Positions 11,357-21,601 of a stretch of DNA of 64,000 nucleotides are shown piece after piece. A model generated the notes under the pieces. The model was not told the DNA's origin. It did not search any database and worked only from the letters and a program-made list of their open reading frames with translations. Every line of letters starts with the position of its first letter. Within the stretch, counting starts at the first letter, position 1. The translations under genes were made by a program, and so were the position numbers. This DNA comes from Adineta vaga (Eukaryota; Rotifera): assembly GCA_021613535.1 (NCBI GenBank), contig CP075492.1:15624001-15688000 (forward strand), in the 5' to 3' direction.

Positions 11357-11942
11357 ACGAGGAAGGTTCACCAACTTGCAAATCCCTTTCGGGTTCAAAC
11401 ATAGTTGGTCATAGGCAATCGACCATGCTGAATCCGAATATCATGGTCGTTACGGCTAATGCTATGCCAGAGAACCGCTTCTCTGAAAGCCGAGCTTCCG
11501 GAGAACCAACATTTTCCCAAATGTTGTTTTCCATTGCCTCACGTTATAGAGCACATCGAACTGTGTGTGAATCAATATGTGTTTTTTTCTTGCAAGAGTG
11601 GTTTCCACGAAACCAAAAGGAACTTTTGTTTTTATATGAAAATGCTATGGTATGCATCCATCATATGAATTTAATTAACTATCTGTCTTAGAAAAAATCG
11701 ATATGAAATAAAAACAATTATTGTATTGTAGACACTTCGATATGCTCTATAATCTGAGCTTATAAAAAACAAAATTCGAAATTTGTTGTGGTGTTCTAGA
11801 AGCCCTGTTTACAGAGAAGCGGTTCTCTGGCATAGCATTAGCCGTAACGACCATGATATTCGGATTCAGCATGGTCGATTGCCTATGACCAACTATGTTT
11901 GAACCCGCAAGAGATTTTCAAGTTGGTGAACCTTCCTCGTTA
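11357..11942. repeat. Foldback element (long inverted repeat)
   Basis: The segment 11357-11566 is repeated in reverse complement at 11729-11942, leaving a loop of roughly 160 nt. The outer 125 bp are almost identical; matching landmarks are GGAAGGTTCACCAACTTG, CATAGTTGGTCATAGG and AGAGAACCGCTTCTCTG. The inner part, including TTATAGAGCACATCGAAC, is more diverged. The reading frames across it are by-products of the repeat. A transcript would form a hairpin of about 200 bp, so this may be a foldback transposon/MITE or a source of double-stranded RNA. I see no convincing target duplication. Confidence 0.8.
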
Positions 11943-12924
11943 GATTAAAAAAATCTTTTCTTGCTGGGAAGAATTTTCGCAGTCAATCGTGCAACTGAAA
12001 CTCGTCGTGTATAGCGTAACGAGTAAAAGAAGCCTGTCTCGTCATATAAAATATATTTTTTTCAGTCAAAAAAAGTCCATATGACGAATGATTTTAATAT
12101 ACTTTTTTCTTGAAAAAAGTGTTCTTCATCTGCTACGTTGAAGTTTGCATCCTCACGCGTTAAATTATATTCTCTTCCTTGTTATTGCTTCTCTTGATGG
12201 TGAAATGAAATTAAAAACTCATAAATTTTTTTCCTTTTTCTTTCTTTGAAGTATTTTTTAACTTAATTGTAGACAAAACTTAGAACTCATGGGATAAATT
12301 GTCGTCGTAGGTAACGAAATTTTTATACTATTATTCTGTTACTCATCACTTTATTGAATATGTTTCTTCATCGTACATAATACATCAGACCTTACTCAGA
12401 CATTTGCATCAATCAATTCAGGAAAGACTTAGTCTTCTTCAAACCTAATGAGTCTGCTTATTGTTCTTTGATATGTTTATTATTATATGACTATGAACAT
12501 ATTGATAACCTTTACTAAGAGTTAGTAGAATAAATTGTTACAAGATGAAGCGAGATTCATAGTTATTCAATAAAAAGAAACCTATAGTACAGTTCTTCTT
12601 ATTAATTGTCGTAGGATCTTTAATAAAATATTTTTTTTAAATAAGTATTGAATTGAATCTCTGCGAAATTTTGATATCGAATGAATTCAAATCGTATTAT
12701 ACAGTTCATCATTCAACAATTACAACTGAACTTTTTATTTGCATTCTATAACACTAACGTTCATCCACACTCTGTTTAGGAAAACTTTCTGGAATTTTTA
12801 TTTTATATTGTAATTGTAGCACATGATATTAATGATCAAATAAGTAACAATTCATAAATATTCGATATGATTTTATTCGTTTCTTTCAGATTATTCTTAT
12901 TTTCTTTCGATCAAACGATAATAA
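11943..12924. other. Intergenic, upstream of the ART-NHL gene
   Basis: AT-rich with no supported gene or repeat. Presumably holds the promoter of the ART-NHL gene, but no clear core element is visible. Confidence 0.45.
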
Positions 12925-14764
12925 ATGTCAACAAGAAATCGTTTTTATGATATTGATTATTCATTTACAATAACAACATCTATTTATGATTTTCGTAGTC
13001 AACAACTTGTCTCACTTGAAGAAGCATTAAAACCAATTGAATCACAAATTGATCGATTATCTCATTTTATTAATGTAGCAAAAAGACGTTGTCATTATCC
13101 ATCTGAACATGGATTAACACATGACGAATCAGCATCAATTTATATTTATACAATGGAATGGAATCAAAGAATTTTATATCGTCTTTTAAATCAAGCATTA
13201 AGAAATGAAGATAGACAAATCGTTAAAATTTGGTTTCCATATTTAAAATTATTTCACTGTGCGTTAAACAAATTGCCAATAGTAAAAGGAAATATTTGGC
13301 GTGGAATTCCTGGCGACATTGGAAAATATTTGATTGAAAATCAACTGGTAACACAATGGTCGATAAATTCATGTTCATCATCATTTAATGTTACTAAAGA
13401 TTTTCTTAAAAATAATCCTAAATCAACACTTTTCTTAATTAAAGCTTTAAACGGAAAAAAGGTATCTGGTTATAATGAATATGAGAATGAAGATGAAGTT
13501 ATTTTCAAAATGGGAACAAAATTTCGTGTGAAATCCATTGTATTTGATCATCGAAATGGATCATATGTTGTTAATTTAGTTGAAATTGATGTTTATTCAT
13601 TAAAAAACTCAATAAAACATATCAAATCAAGTAAGTTCATCCTTTTAAATCATTTTTTTTACCATTGAACAAAACAATCTCCGAAATTTGATGAAAATAT
13701 GAGAAACAAAAGAAATTCTAACTTTTTTGTCTTGTCTTCATTTCTTTTTTCATAAAAATAATCAAAAGAAACATTTATATATATTGAAATATTTTCAATG
13801 ACTATATCTCGGTGATGCGCTTTGCCTAAAATTGAGAACTTTTTCCTAATTAAGACTTGTTTGTTTAGATATAAAATTTCAACAACATGGAACAATTGTC
13901 GCTGGAGGAAATGGAGGTGGAAGTCAATTCAATCAACTCTCTTATTCCTATGGGACCTTTGTCGATAAAAACCAAACGATTTTCGTTGCTGATTGGGGAA
14001 ATCATCGTATTGTTAAATGGAAACGTAATGCAAAACAAGGAAAAATCATTGCAGGTGGAAACGGACAAGGAAAGAGAATAGATCAATTGAATGGACCAAC
14101 AGATGTGATTGTTGATTATCAACATCATTCCATTATCATTGTCGACTATGGAAATAGACGACTGATACGGTGGTCAAGAGATGATAAAAAACAAGAAATT
14201 CTCATTGAAAATATTGACTGTTGTCGTCTAGCAATGGATGAATATGGATTTCTATATGTTTCTAATTGGAAGAAGAATGAAGTGCGAAAATGGAATTTAG
14301 AAAAGATTTATGAAAACAAAAAAGGAATGTTAGTTGCAGGTGGAAATGGAGAAGGAAATGAATTATATCAACTTCACTGTCCTTCTTTCATCTTCGTTGA
14401 TAAAGATCAATCTGTGTATATTTCAGATCAACGAAATTATCGAGTGATGAAATGGAGAAAAGATGCGAGAGAAGGAATTGTTGTGGCTGGAGGAAATGGA
14501 AAAGGAAAGAATCTCAATCAATTGAATTGGCCTGAAGGATTGTTTGTTGATCAACAGGGTCAAATCTATGTAGTAGATTATTGGAATGATCGAATAATGC
14601 GATGGTGTGAAGGAGATGGAAAAGGTTCGATTATTGTCGGTAGAAATGGAAGTAAATCAAATCAATTGAATGGTCCTCGTGGCTTATCATTGGGTTTGGA
14701 TGGAAGTCTTTATATTTCGGACAGTGAAAATCATCGAATCATTCGATTTGATCAAATTCGTTGA
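12925..14764 (+). CDS. ADP-ribosyltransferase fused to an NHL-repeat propeller
   Basis: Two exons (12925-13630, 13869-14764) joined by a long 238-nt phase-1 intron give 533 residues. Residues about 1-230 match the arginine-type (R-S-E) ADP-ribosyltransferase fold: Arg126 in IWRGIPG, the serine-rich STS-equivalent segment after Trp145 (WSINSCSSSF), and the ExE pair Glu189-x-Glu191 in ENEDEVIFKMGTKFRV. Such enzymes transfer ADP-ribose from NAD to a protein side chain; ExE usually indicates arginine specificity. Residues about 236-533 carry about six NHL blades with the repeating pattern VAGGNGxGxxxNQLxxPxG(I/L)xVDxxxxIYVADxxNHRI(M/V)xW, which build a propeller for protein or RNA binding. No signal peptide or membrane segment, so probably intracellular. 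The intron sits exactly at the domain boundary. The NHL half is closely related to the gene at 24519-25909. Confidence 0.85.
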
Positions 14765-14908
14765 AATAAACTTTGGATGAAAAACGAGAAGACAATATGT
14801 TTGATTGAAAAAAGGTTACTTTTTTCTGTTTAAATTATTTTCTAAAACAATTCGGAATATTTTTCCTTTTCTTTCAAAAGAATAATTCGTTCTCTAATTA
14901 TTAGAAAA

Positions 14909-14968
14909 GGGTGTGGGCGTGGAAAGATGAGCAATGAGGAATAAGATAATACACCCACACCTACACCC
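14909..14968. repeat. G-rich hairpin repeat
   Basis: GGGTGTGGGCGTGG at 14909-14922 opposite ACACCCACACCTACACCC at 14951-14968, with near-complementary arms and a loop of about 28 nt. It lies 145 bp past the stop of the ART-NHL gene. Confidence 0.7.
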
Positions 14969-15265
14969 AAAAAAGGCGAGAAAAACTGATCTATACGACA
15001 GTAATTACAATGACTCAAATATAAAATAGTAAAAAGTAATTGAAGTTTCATATTTCATTATACAGAACGAGTAAAATTAACTATTTTATTCTACACTTGC
15101 GAAAGAAATGACTCATGAAAAGATGACTAATGCTATAGTTAATTGTTGCATTTTTTCTCTCTGTATTAAAACGAAATATATTTAAATATATATATTTATA
15201 TGGTAAGACATATATATATATAAATCTACTTTTATTTTGTCATACTCCCGAATAACGCTTCTCAA

Positions 15266-15622
15266 ATGACTGATGAAAACAAATTCTTAAAATCTTCGAA
15301 GTATGTTCATCTTTATTTCTATCAACAATAAAGTAATTTTAAATCTAATCTTTAGGGAAACAGTGGATAAGCAGCAGAAAACTGAAGAAACTACCGAAGA
15401 GAACAAACATCATGATAAATATCCAGGCGAATATGTTCCCGGGGATAGGAAAAATAAGATCCGTTGGATTCAGATTGTTTACGGGATGCAAAAATGGTAA
15501 GTATAAAAATGAAGGGAAAATATAGAGAGTTTCATTTTGAAGAACAATCATCAGTCTGTTTTCTTTGTGTTTCTAGTTGTCTTGGATGTTTATATTTGTC
15601 GACCTGTTGCTTTTGTCGTTAA
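15266..15622 (+). CDS. Small protein with cysteine-rich C-terminal tail
   Basis: Three exons (15266-15300, 15356-15496, 15577-15622) with 55- and 80-nt GT-AG introns give 73 residues. The N-terminal 50 residues are highly charged (runs of Lys/Glu/Thr and HHDKYPGEYVPGD); the C-terminal 15, CCLGCLYLSTCCFCR, are hydrophobic with six cysteines. This layout resembles CYSTM-like or palmitoylated tail proteins held at membranes by their cysteine segment. Intron phases fit without forcing, which supports a real gene. Function unknown. Diverged G-rich sequence follows 105 bp downstream. Confidence 0.6.
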
Positions 15623-15726
15623 TGACGACTCTAAATCAAATATCAAATTATTTTCATCGATATTTCAGATAATTTAATAGTACACTCAATTCTATTGTAT
15701 CTGTTATGCGTGCGTTCCTTTACGAT

Positions 15727-15760
15727 ATGGGTGTGAGTGGATAAAAGACATCTACATTGT
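15727..15760. repeat. G-rich hairpin arm, diverged
   Basis: ATGGGTGTGAGTGG at 15727-15740 followed by GACATCTACATTGTGAG; the second arm is badly decayed. It lies 105 bp past the stop of the small cysteine-tail gene. Confidence 0.4.
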
Positions 15761-16110
15761 GAGAAAAAATATTTTTATTATTGAATTACTCGTAATTAAA
15801 TATATAGACAATAAAGAAAATGATGAATATAATCTGTTGATTGTTGTATTAATCGAAATATATTAGGATAATCACATGGCCTAATCATCACACATTCTTG
15901 TCGCTCGAGAATAAAAAACCAAATGATACCAAAAAAGAACTATGATAGTTATGAATACAATTCGTATAACATATACTTCAAACTATGATACATAATTTGA
16001 ATAATGTTTGCGAAATCTTTTCTATGATTTCATCGTTATGATTAATTAAGTTCAAGTGTATCGTATACGATCTGCAGATTCACTGTCTACGATCCATGGA
16101 TAAAATATGT

Positions 16111-16167
16111 GAGTGGGCGAGGGTAGCATAATTACACATCAGTCTCATCCTCACCAATCCACACCCT
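16111..16167. repeat. G-rich hairpin repeat
   Basis: GAGTGGGCGAGGG at 16111-16123 opposite TCCTCACCAATCCACACCCT at 16148-16167. This copy is not immediately 3' of a recognised gene; it lies about 270 bp before the GH9-like start codon. Confidence 0.6.
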
Positions 16168-16436
16168 AAAAAATTGCTCACAGTTCTCTTGCTTCTTTCA
16201 ATTTTATTTTATTTTTGTCTGGATGAGAGGTCAAACAGACGGGAAATTTAACATTAAATTAAGAAAGATAAGTTTTCTTTTCTCATAGCAACGCGAATCG
16301 TATTGGTTAATTCAGCGTTAAATTGTACAGTCTGTTTGAGGTCTGAAACATTCCTTTGTATTCTTTCTCTTTGTTATATTGTTGTATATATAATATGTTC
16401 TCTTCTTCTATGCATTTATGAATATATCATTACAGA

Positions 16437-18374
16437 ATGAAATTTATAATATTTCCGATAGTTATCATTGGTCTATGTGAATGTCTTTTACAAGTTGATA
16501 AAGAATGGGCAGGTGGATTTCAAGGGACTTTATTTTGTCTCGTTGAACATGATACTTACGAATGGGAACTTGAACTTCGATTTAATAAATCAGCAAATAT
16601 TCAGGTATATTGTTAAAACATTTTCTTTGAATTTTATATTATTTTTATTTATTTATTAGGCATCTCAAGGTGTTTTGAAGAACAAAACTAATGAAATATT
16701 TACATATCATTGTCTAAATTGGAATTGTTCTATCGGTGCATTTAAGGCGTTTAGCTTTGAATTTACCGCTGACGGTGATGTCAAACCGAATAATCTAATA
16801 GGTGCAATATTTAACGGAAAAACTGTTGATCTTATACGAGTGAGTGATCCACCGTTAGTGACATTTCCATCAAAGTCAGTCAATATATCAAAAAGTAATG
16901 GCTCATATGATTATGGAATGGTGCTTTATGCTTCACTTCTCTTCTACGAATCACAACGATCTGGTCGATTACCGGCTAATAAACGTATTAGTTGGAGAGG
17001 TGATTCGATGTTAACAGATTCTGGAAGCAATGGAGAAGATTTAACTGGTGGTTATTTCACACAGGGTGGTCTTGCTAAAGAAAGTCACTACATGGCTGGA
17101 TTCACAACATTATTGGCCTGGGGTGTCATTGATTATCATGATGCGTATCTTAAAGCTGGTCAATTAGATTATATTCGTGATGCTATTCGTTGGTCAACAG
17201 ATTATTTAATGAAGGTAAGAATTTGATATAAGTTTTTGTATCGATTATCCTCAAGTGTTTTCTATATTTCTATAGGCACATGTTAGTGAACGTGTATTTT
17301 ATACAAGCGTAGGTGATCCTCAAACGGATACATGGTTTTGGTCACGACCAGAATCTGTGCTAAGTTCACGAATTTCACGAACGACGACACCTGAAAATGC
17401 GCAATCGGAAATCCTGGGCGAAGCAGCTGCTTGTTTAGCAGCCGCTTCAATTGTTTTTCGTTCATCTGATCCGATATATGAAACAAAACTATTAACACAT
17501 GCTAAACAATTGTACAGTTTCGCAAATGAAACTCGTGATCAAGATTTTCCTTTCTCTCCTATGCCATTACCACCTATGTATGGTGATGAATTAGGATGGG
17601 CGGCTATTTGGCTTTACATCGCCACAAATGAAACGCATTATCTATTGGATGCTAAACGTCATTGTGATCAATTTGAACTTGATGGATATTCAAGTTTCTT
17701 TGAAACAGATGACAGAGAGTTAGGTTTTGTAGTTCTTATGGCAAAAAGTACAGGAGAGGAGAAATATCGTACATCCGTGGAGAGAAAGTGTAATCGCTAT
17801 GTCCGAGAAGGTCGAAAAACACCAAAAGGTCTTTGTTATATTCATGACTACAAGACATTACCACGTCTTGGAAATCTAGCTTTTGCTTGTTTACAAGTAA
17901 GTAAAAGTACGTGTTTATAATGCATTTAGAAAAAGATATTTTCTTTTATAGGCTGCAGATATTGGTATTAATAGTGTGGAATATTTTAATTTTACTAAAC
18001 AACAAATCGGTTATATATTAGGTGATTCTGGTCGATCTTATGTTGTTGGAATTGGTCAAAATTATCCTCAACGACCTCGCGATCGTGGAAGGTAATTATT
18101 GTAATATATTCTATTCACAATAGATATGAAATATTATTCTTTATAGTTCATGTGCTGCTCGACCACCAATATGTACCCGAGAGATACTTCGCAATCCAGA
18201 TCCGAATCCTTATTTGTTAGTAGGTGCATTAGTTGATGGACCTGATGAAAAAGATGTTTTTGAAGATGATCGTACGAATGCGAACGTTCCAATACAGTTA
18301 GTGTTGAGAACAATGCTGGTTTTCAATCAGCTGTTGCTGGTCTACTTTATCATGAAATTAAATTAGGAAAATAG
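16437..18374 (+). pseudogene. GH9 endoglucanase relative, catalytic residues lost, frameshifted
   Basis: Five exons (16437-16604, 16660-17214, 17276-17896, 17952-18091, 18147-18374) with 55-61-nt GT-AG introns. A signal peptide (FIIFPIVIIGLCECLL) leads a short carbohydrate-binding-like region, then a glycoside hydrolase family 9 domain. Recognisable parts are ASLLFYESQRSGRLP, ISWRGDS, DLTGGYF, LAAASIVF and RDRGSSCAARPP. In active GH9 enzymes DLTGGYY is followed by DAGD, whose aspartates hold the catalytic water; here it reads TQGG (17059-17070). The His of the usual PHHRGSSC motif is replaced in RPRDRGSSC. Near 18296 one base is missing: VPIQ must shift frame to reach SVENNAGFQSAVAGLL, the expected GH9 ending with its catalytic Glu. 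Either a dead gene or a former cellulase turned non-catalytic before truncation. Confidence 0.82.
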
Positions 18375-18458
18375 AAATCTGTAGATTTTTTCATTAATAA
18401 AGTATTGATGCGAATAAAAGAAATTGATTCATGTATCTCCATTTTCATCATCCTTGTT

Positions 18459-18505
18459 GAGCGTGAAAGTGTGTTTGAGTATAAGACATCCTCACTTTCA
18501 TTCGT
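18459..18505. repeat. Hairpin repeat, diverged
   Basis: GAGCGTGAAAGTGTGTTTGAG opposite ATCCTCACTTTCATTCGTG; the arms still pair loosely. It is 85 bp past the GH9-like stop, the same position relative to a gene as other copies. Confidence 0.45.
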
Positions 18506-18899
18506 GATGATGATCAAGAAAGAAGTATGAATATAATGGTAAACTCATTGAATAGCCATCAGAATTGCAAGTGACAAAGGAATCGTAAAATCGTCTTCGA
18601 TTGATACAGTTACGACTCATAGCAACTCTTTGAAATATAGAGAAGACTATTGATCTTGATCAAGATTTATTGTTGTTGTTGTGTCTTTTTTTCACATTCG
18701 TTCGTTTATCTTTCTATTAAATGTACATGATCATATATTAAATATGTTATACAATTATGATTCATGAAGTAAGCATTTTTAGCGAATGTAGATATTTATG
18801 AGGAACATTATTATAACTAGGATATAAATTAATCTTAATAAAATATAAGTTGATAATCGAAATCGTCTTTGTGAAATTTTTTTTTTGTGAAGAGTAAAA

Positions 18900-19052
18900 A
18901 TGATGGTTATATGCACTTTCTGTGGCGTATCAATTCCTTCATCATCAGTTGCTTACAAGTATCATCAATGTACTAATCATTTTCTTGATGAATTATGCCT
19001 TCAGAGATTTGACAAAAAAGTAAAAGTGAAGGAAATCCTATTGAAACAATAA
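18900..19052 (+). CDS. Possible 50-residue zinc-finger-like protein
   Basis: A short ATG-started frame encodes ICTFCGVSIPSS followed by YHQCTNHFLDELC, i.e. a CxxC and a CxxxHF/C set that could bind one zinc ion. No intron and no homologue I recognise. Could be a microprotein, a relic of a larger zinc-finger gene, or chance. Confidence 0.3.
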   Translation: MMVICTFCGVSIPSSSVAYKYHQCTNHFLDELCLQRFDKKVKVKEILLKQ

Positions 19053-19689
19053 ACAATATATCTTTTTTTATACTCTTTATGTTTATTGTGAATTGAAAGC
19101 ATGTTCAAAGTCGTTATCAATATTTAACTAGTTCGAAGAGATTTGAGATTGACCAAAGAAAATCCTAATTGACGTGATTTGATAACAGGTTTAACAAAAA
19201 TTGATACTGAACTCGTTATTCAACAAGAAAAATAAGAGTTTGAGAGTTATAAGTTTCGATTAGCACTATAGCTTATTTGCATCAAACAACTGCGAATATA
19301 TTACGAATTGCCATTAACTCCAACTATTATCGCACAGTGTCTAGTATAATATGAAATAAGACGCTGCGTCATTAATAAAAATACCACCTTTCGTATATAC
19401 TCTTCATCAAGATCTTATCGTGTTTAATCATTCAGAATTCAGTTAATTCATCTTTTGTTTTTGATAAAAAGAATAACCAATTCTTCCTCATTATTATCTT
19501 TTTTACATATTCGAACGTTCATGTTTCGCGAGAGATCGATTTCTTACATAAAGATATGAGCAGTATGAATCAAAATTCATTTCTATTCAAAAAATCATTT
19601 TTTTTCATAAGTAATTATCAATATTCCTATTCCTCTTGAAATAGATATAAATTACAGATCACTAATTTTCATTTATCTTTCCTTTTTAG
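19053..19689. other. Spacer, probably containing missing 5' exon(s) of the next gene
   Basis: AT-rich. A short ATG frame (19557 onward, MSSMNQNSFLF) has a nearby GT but its phase does not fit the next exon, so I leave it unassigned. Confidence 0.35.
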
Positions 19690-19897
19690 TTTGTATTTAA
19701 CAAATAATATCATTATAATACCATTTTATATTCGTTCCTGGATTCTTTTGGTACCTCTCATACCATCTATCGTATTTACCATTTTTGTTCTTTATCTTTT
19801 TCGCAAACATCGAATAGATCGTAAAGCACTCAATAATCATACGATTATTCGTCTTCTACCTGTTGGATTAATTGAAGAACATACCGCTGTTGTTTAG
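19690..19897 (+). CDS. Last exon of a small single-pass membrane protein
   Basis: After a good splice acceptor (CTTTTTAG ending at 19689) a frame encodes one strong membrane helix (SWILLVPLIPSIVFTIFVLY) with a basic stop-transfer FRKHRIDRK and an acidic tail ending IEEHTAVV. The exon needs two bases from an upstream exon I could not place. A hairpin copy follows 117 bp after the stop, as for other genes here, which slightly favours a real gene. Confidence 0.4.
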
Positions 19898-20013
19898 AAT
19901 GTATAGCTTTTTTATAATAATATTGCGCTATCAACAACACTAGTATTTTGCCTTGCTTGGGTATATATTGATTTTCTATACAGGCTGTTTTTCGTCAAGA
20001 ATAAAACGTCTTG

Positions 20014-20075
20014 AAGGGTAGGTGGGGATATACATCATAAGAAGCTGCTCATCCATCCTCACCCACACCCTCAAG
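20014..20075. repeat. G-rich hairpin repeat
   Basis: GAAGGGTAGGTGGGG on the left opposite CCTCACCCACACCCTCAAG (20057-20075) on the right. The outer bases CTTGA/TCAAG also pair, extending the stem. It is 117 bp past the stop of the membrane-protein exon. Confidence 0.7.
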
Positions 20076-20288
20076 ATGCTCATACTAAAATATGTGAATC
20101 ATTCACTTGATATTATATGTGCGGGAAATCTCCCTGACATACTACGCATCTATTTTTTTGTTACTAGCGCAATCTAAAAAAACATCGCACACCTACTCAT
20201 TTACTAATATCGAATATCTTTAGTATTTATACATCACATAAAATATCATTATTTAGTTATTTCATACAGCATCACACAAACAGATAAA

Positions 20289-20552
20289 ATGAAGTTCTTC
20301 TGTGTTTTCTTGATTCTGATGGCTGCTGTTTCAATTGCAATGAGTTTTATGGGTGATATTCCACATTATCCATGGCGTAATTGTCAATGCCAGAGAGGAG
20401 GAGAACGCGGTGGTCATTGTCATTGTCCAAATAATGGAAAACTGGCTAATACTTATTGTCGTTATGGAGGAAATCATTGGATTTGTTTTCCTTTCGGTCG
20501 TCGTCGTCGTTCAATTCCATCTCATGAAAATCATGTACATAGTTTTGAATAA
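20289..20552 (+). CDS. Secreted cysteine-rich peptide precursor
   Basis: A single-exon 87-residue protein. Residues 1-19 are a classical signal peptide (FFCVFLILMAAVSIAMS). The mature part holds six cysteines as CQC, CHC, C and C, with glycine/arginine-rich spacing (RGGERGGHCHCPNNG), then RRRR, a dibasic processing site, and a histidine-rich tail. This is the layout of a processed bioactive or defence peptide with up to three disulphides, but I recognise no named family. The ATG follows a compact 5' region and a hairpin copy follows about 100 bp downstream. Confidence 0.68.
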   Translation: MKFFCVFLILMAAVSIAMSFMGDIPHYPWRNCQCQRGGERGGHCHCPNNGKLANTYCRYGGNHWICFPFGRRRRSIPSHENHVHSFE

Positions 20553-20650
20553 ATATTCTTCGCTTATTATTTATCTATTTACAAGTTATATTTAATTGAA
20601 AAATAAATAACCATAATTCATGCGTTAATTTTAAGTTTTTATTTTACTAG

Positions 20651-20692
20651 AGCGTGGGTGTGGATGAAGAGAAGATATCCATGCTCGAATCT
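20651..20692. repeat. G-rich hairpin repeat, short
   Basis: AGAGCGTGGGTGTGGATG followed by ATATCCATGCTCG; the ends pair (GAGCGTGG with CCATGCTC). It lies 100 bp past the peptide gene's stop. Confidence 0.5.
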
Positions 20693-21167
20693 GATTAATC
20701 AAGTATTTGTAAATTTGGAACCGAATTTCGGACTACTTGATGAGCTCTAACTCTTATTCGCAGTATGTATACTAAATGTGTACTACAGATTTTTTTCTGA
20801 TCAAATAGAAAATGAAGAAAAAACGAACTTTGATTATTTTTCATATATTATCGATATATACACAATAAACAATAAATGCTACTGTGACTAATGATTACGC
20901 ATGTCCCACTGACGTCAGAGCGTTGGTTGATCGTTTTTTTTCTTTTCTTTTCTTTCCATAAACATTAAAAATAGGTGATGCCTACATATTCGTCCATATT
21001 TGGGATCGTAATAAATAAAAGATAAAAATACCTGTTTGGCACGTTTTTCTTCTGTTATTTGATTTCGTTTGTTTACATACGAAATACATGCGTTGGTCTG
21101 CTTTCAATGTGGATGGATTCTGGCCATTACTAAAAATTCTCTACTCTTCAAAAACAAATTCGGTTTC

Positions 21168-21222
21168 GGAGGGTGTGGGTGTGCGTAGCGTATTTACACA
21201 TCAATCTTATCCTTTCCCTCAT
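21168..21222. repeat. G-rich hairpin repeat
   Basis: GGAGGGTGTGGGTGTGCG at 21168-21185 opposite TCTTATCCTTTCCCTC; the right arm is decayed. It lies about 380 bp upstream of the glycoside hydrolase gene and is not clearly attached to a 3' end. Confidence 0.5.
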
Positions 21223-21601
21223 TCATTTTTATTGCTCAACATAAACACTTGAACTGGCGAAATTGGAAGATAACGAAAAACAAACTATTACCAAAGACTT
21301 GAAAACCATTATTCTATCAAAAATTAAATTTTAATATTAGGCATGTAACAATACCTATACTCTTACTTTCACCTACACCTTAACTCAATGCATAGAAAAT
21401 TTTCGAACGATTCTTTTTCACAATAAATTACAGTTTAATGCACCAGTATCAATTACAAAATAAAAAAATAACTATCGACTCTTTTCTACTGAAAATGTAT
21501 CTGACAATAAAATATCCAAAGCTATTATCTTTCATCGCACTTAATCTTGCAGTAAACGATTTTCATGGACTATTTAAAGTAAAATAAAAATAAAATAAAA
21601 T

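Noticed and set aside
11323-11691. 122-residue frame across the foldback
   Set aside because: It lies almost entirely in the left arm of the inverted repeat. The protein has no features and is a by-product of the repeat.
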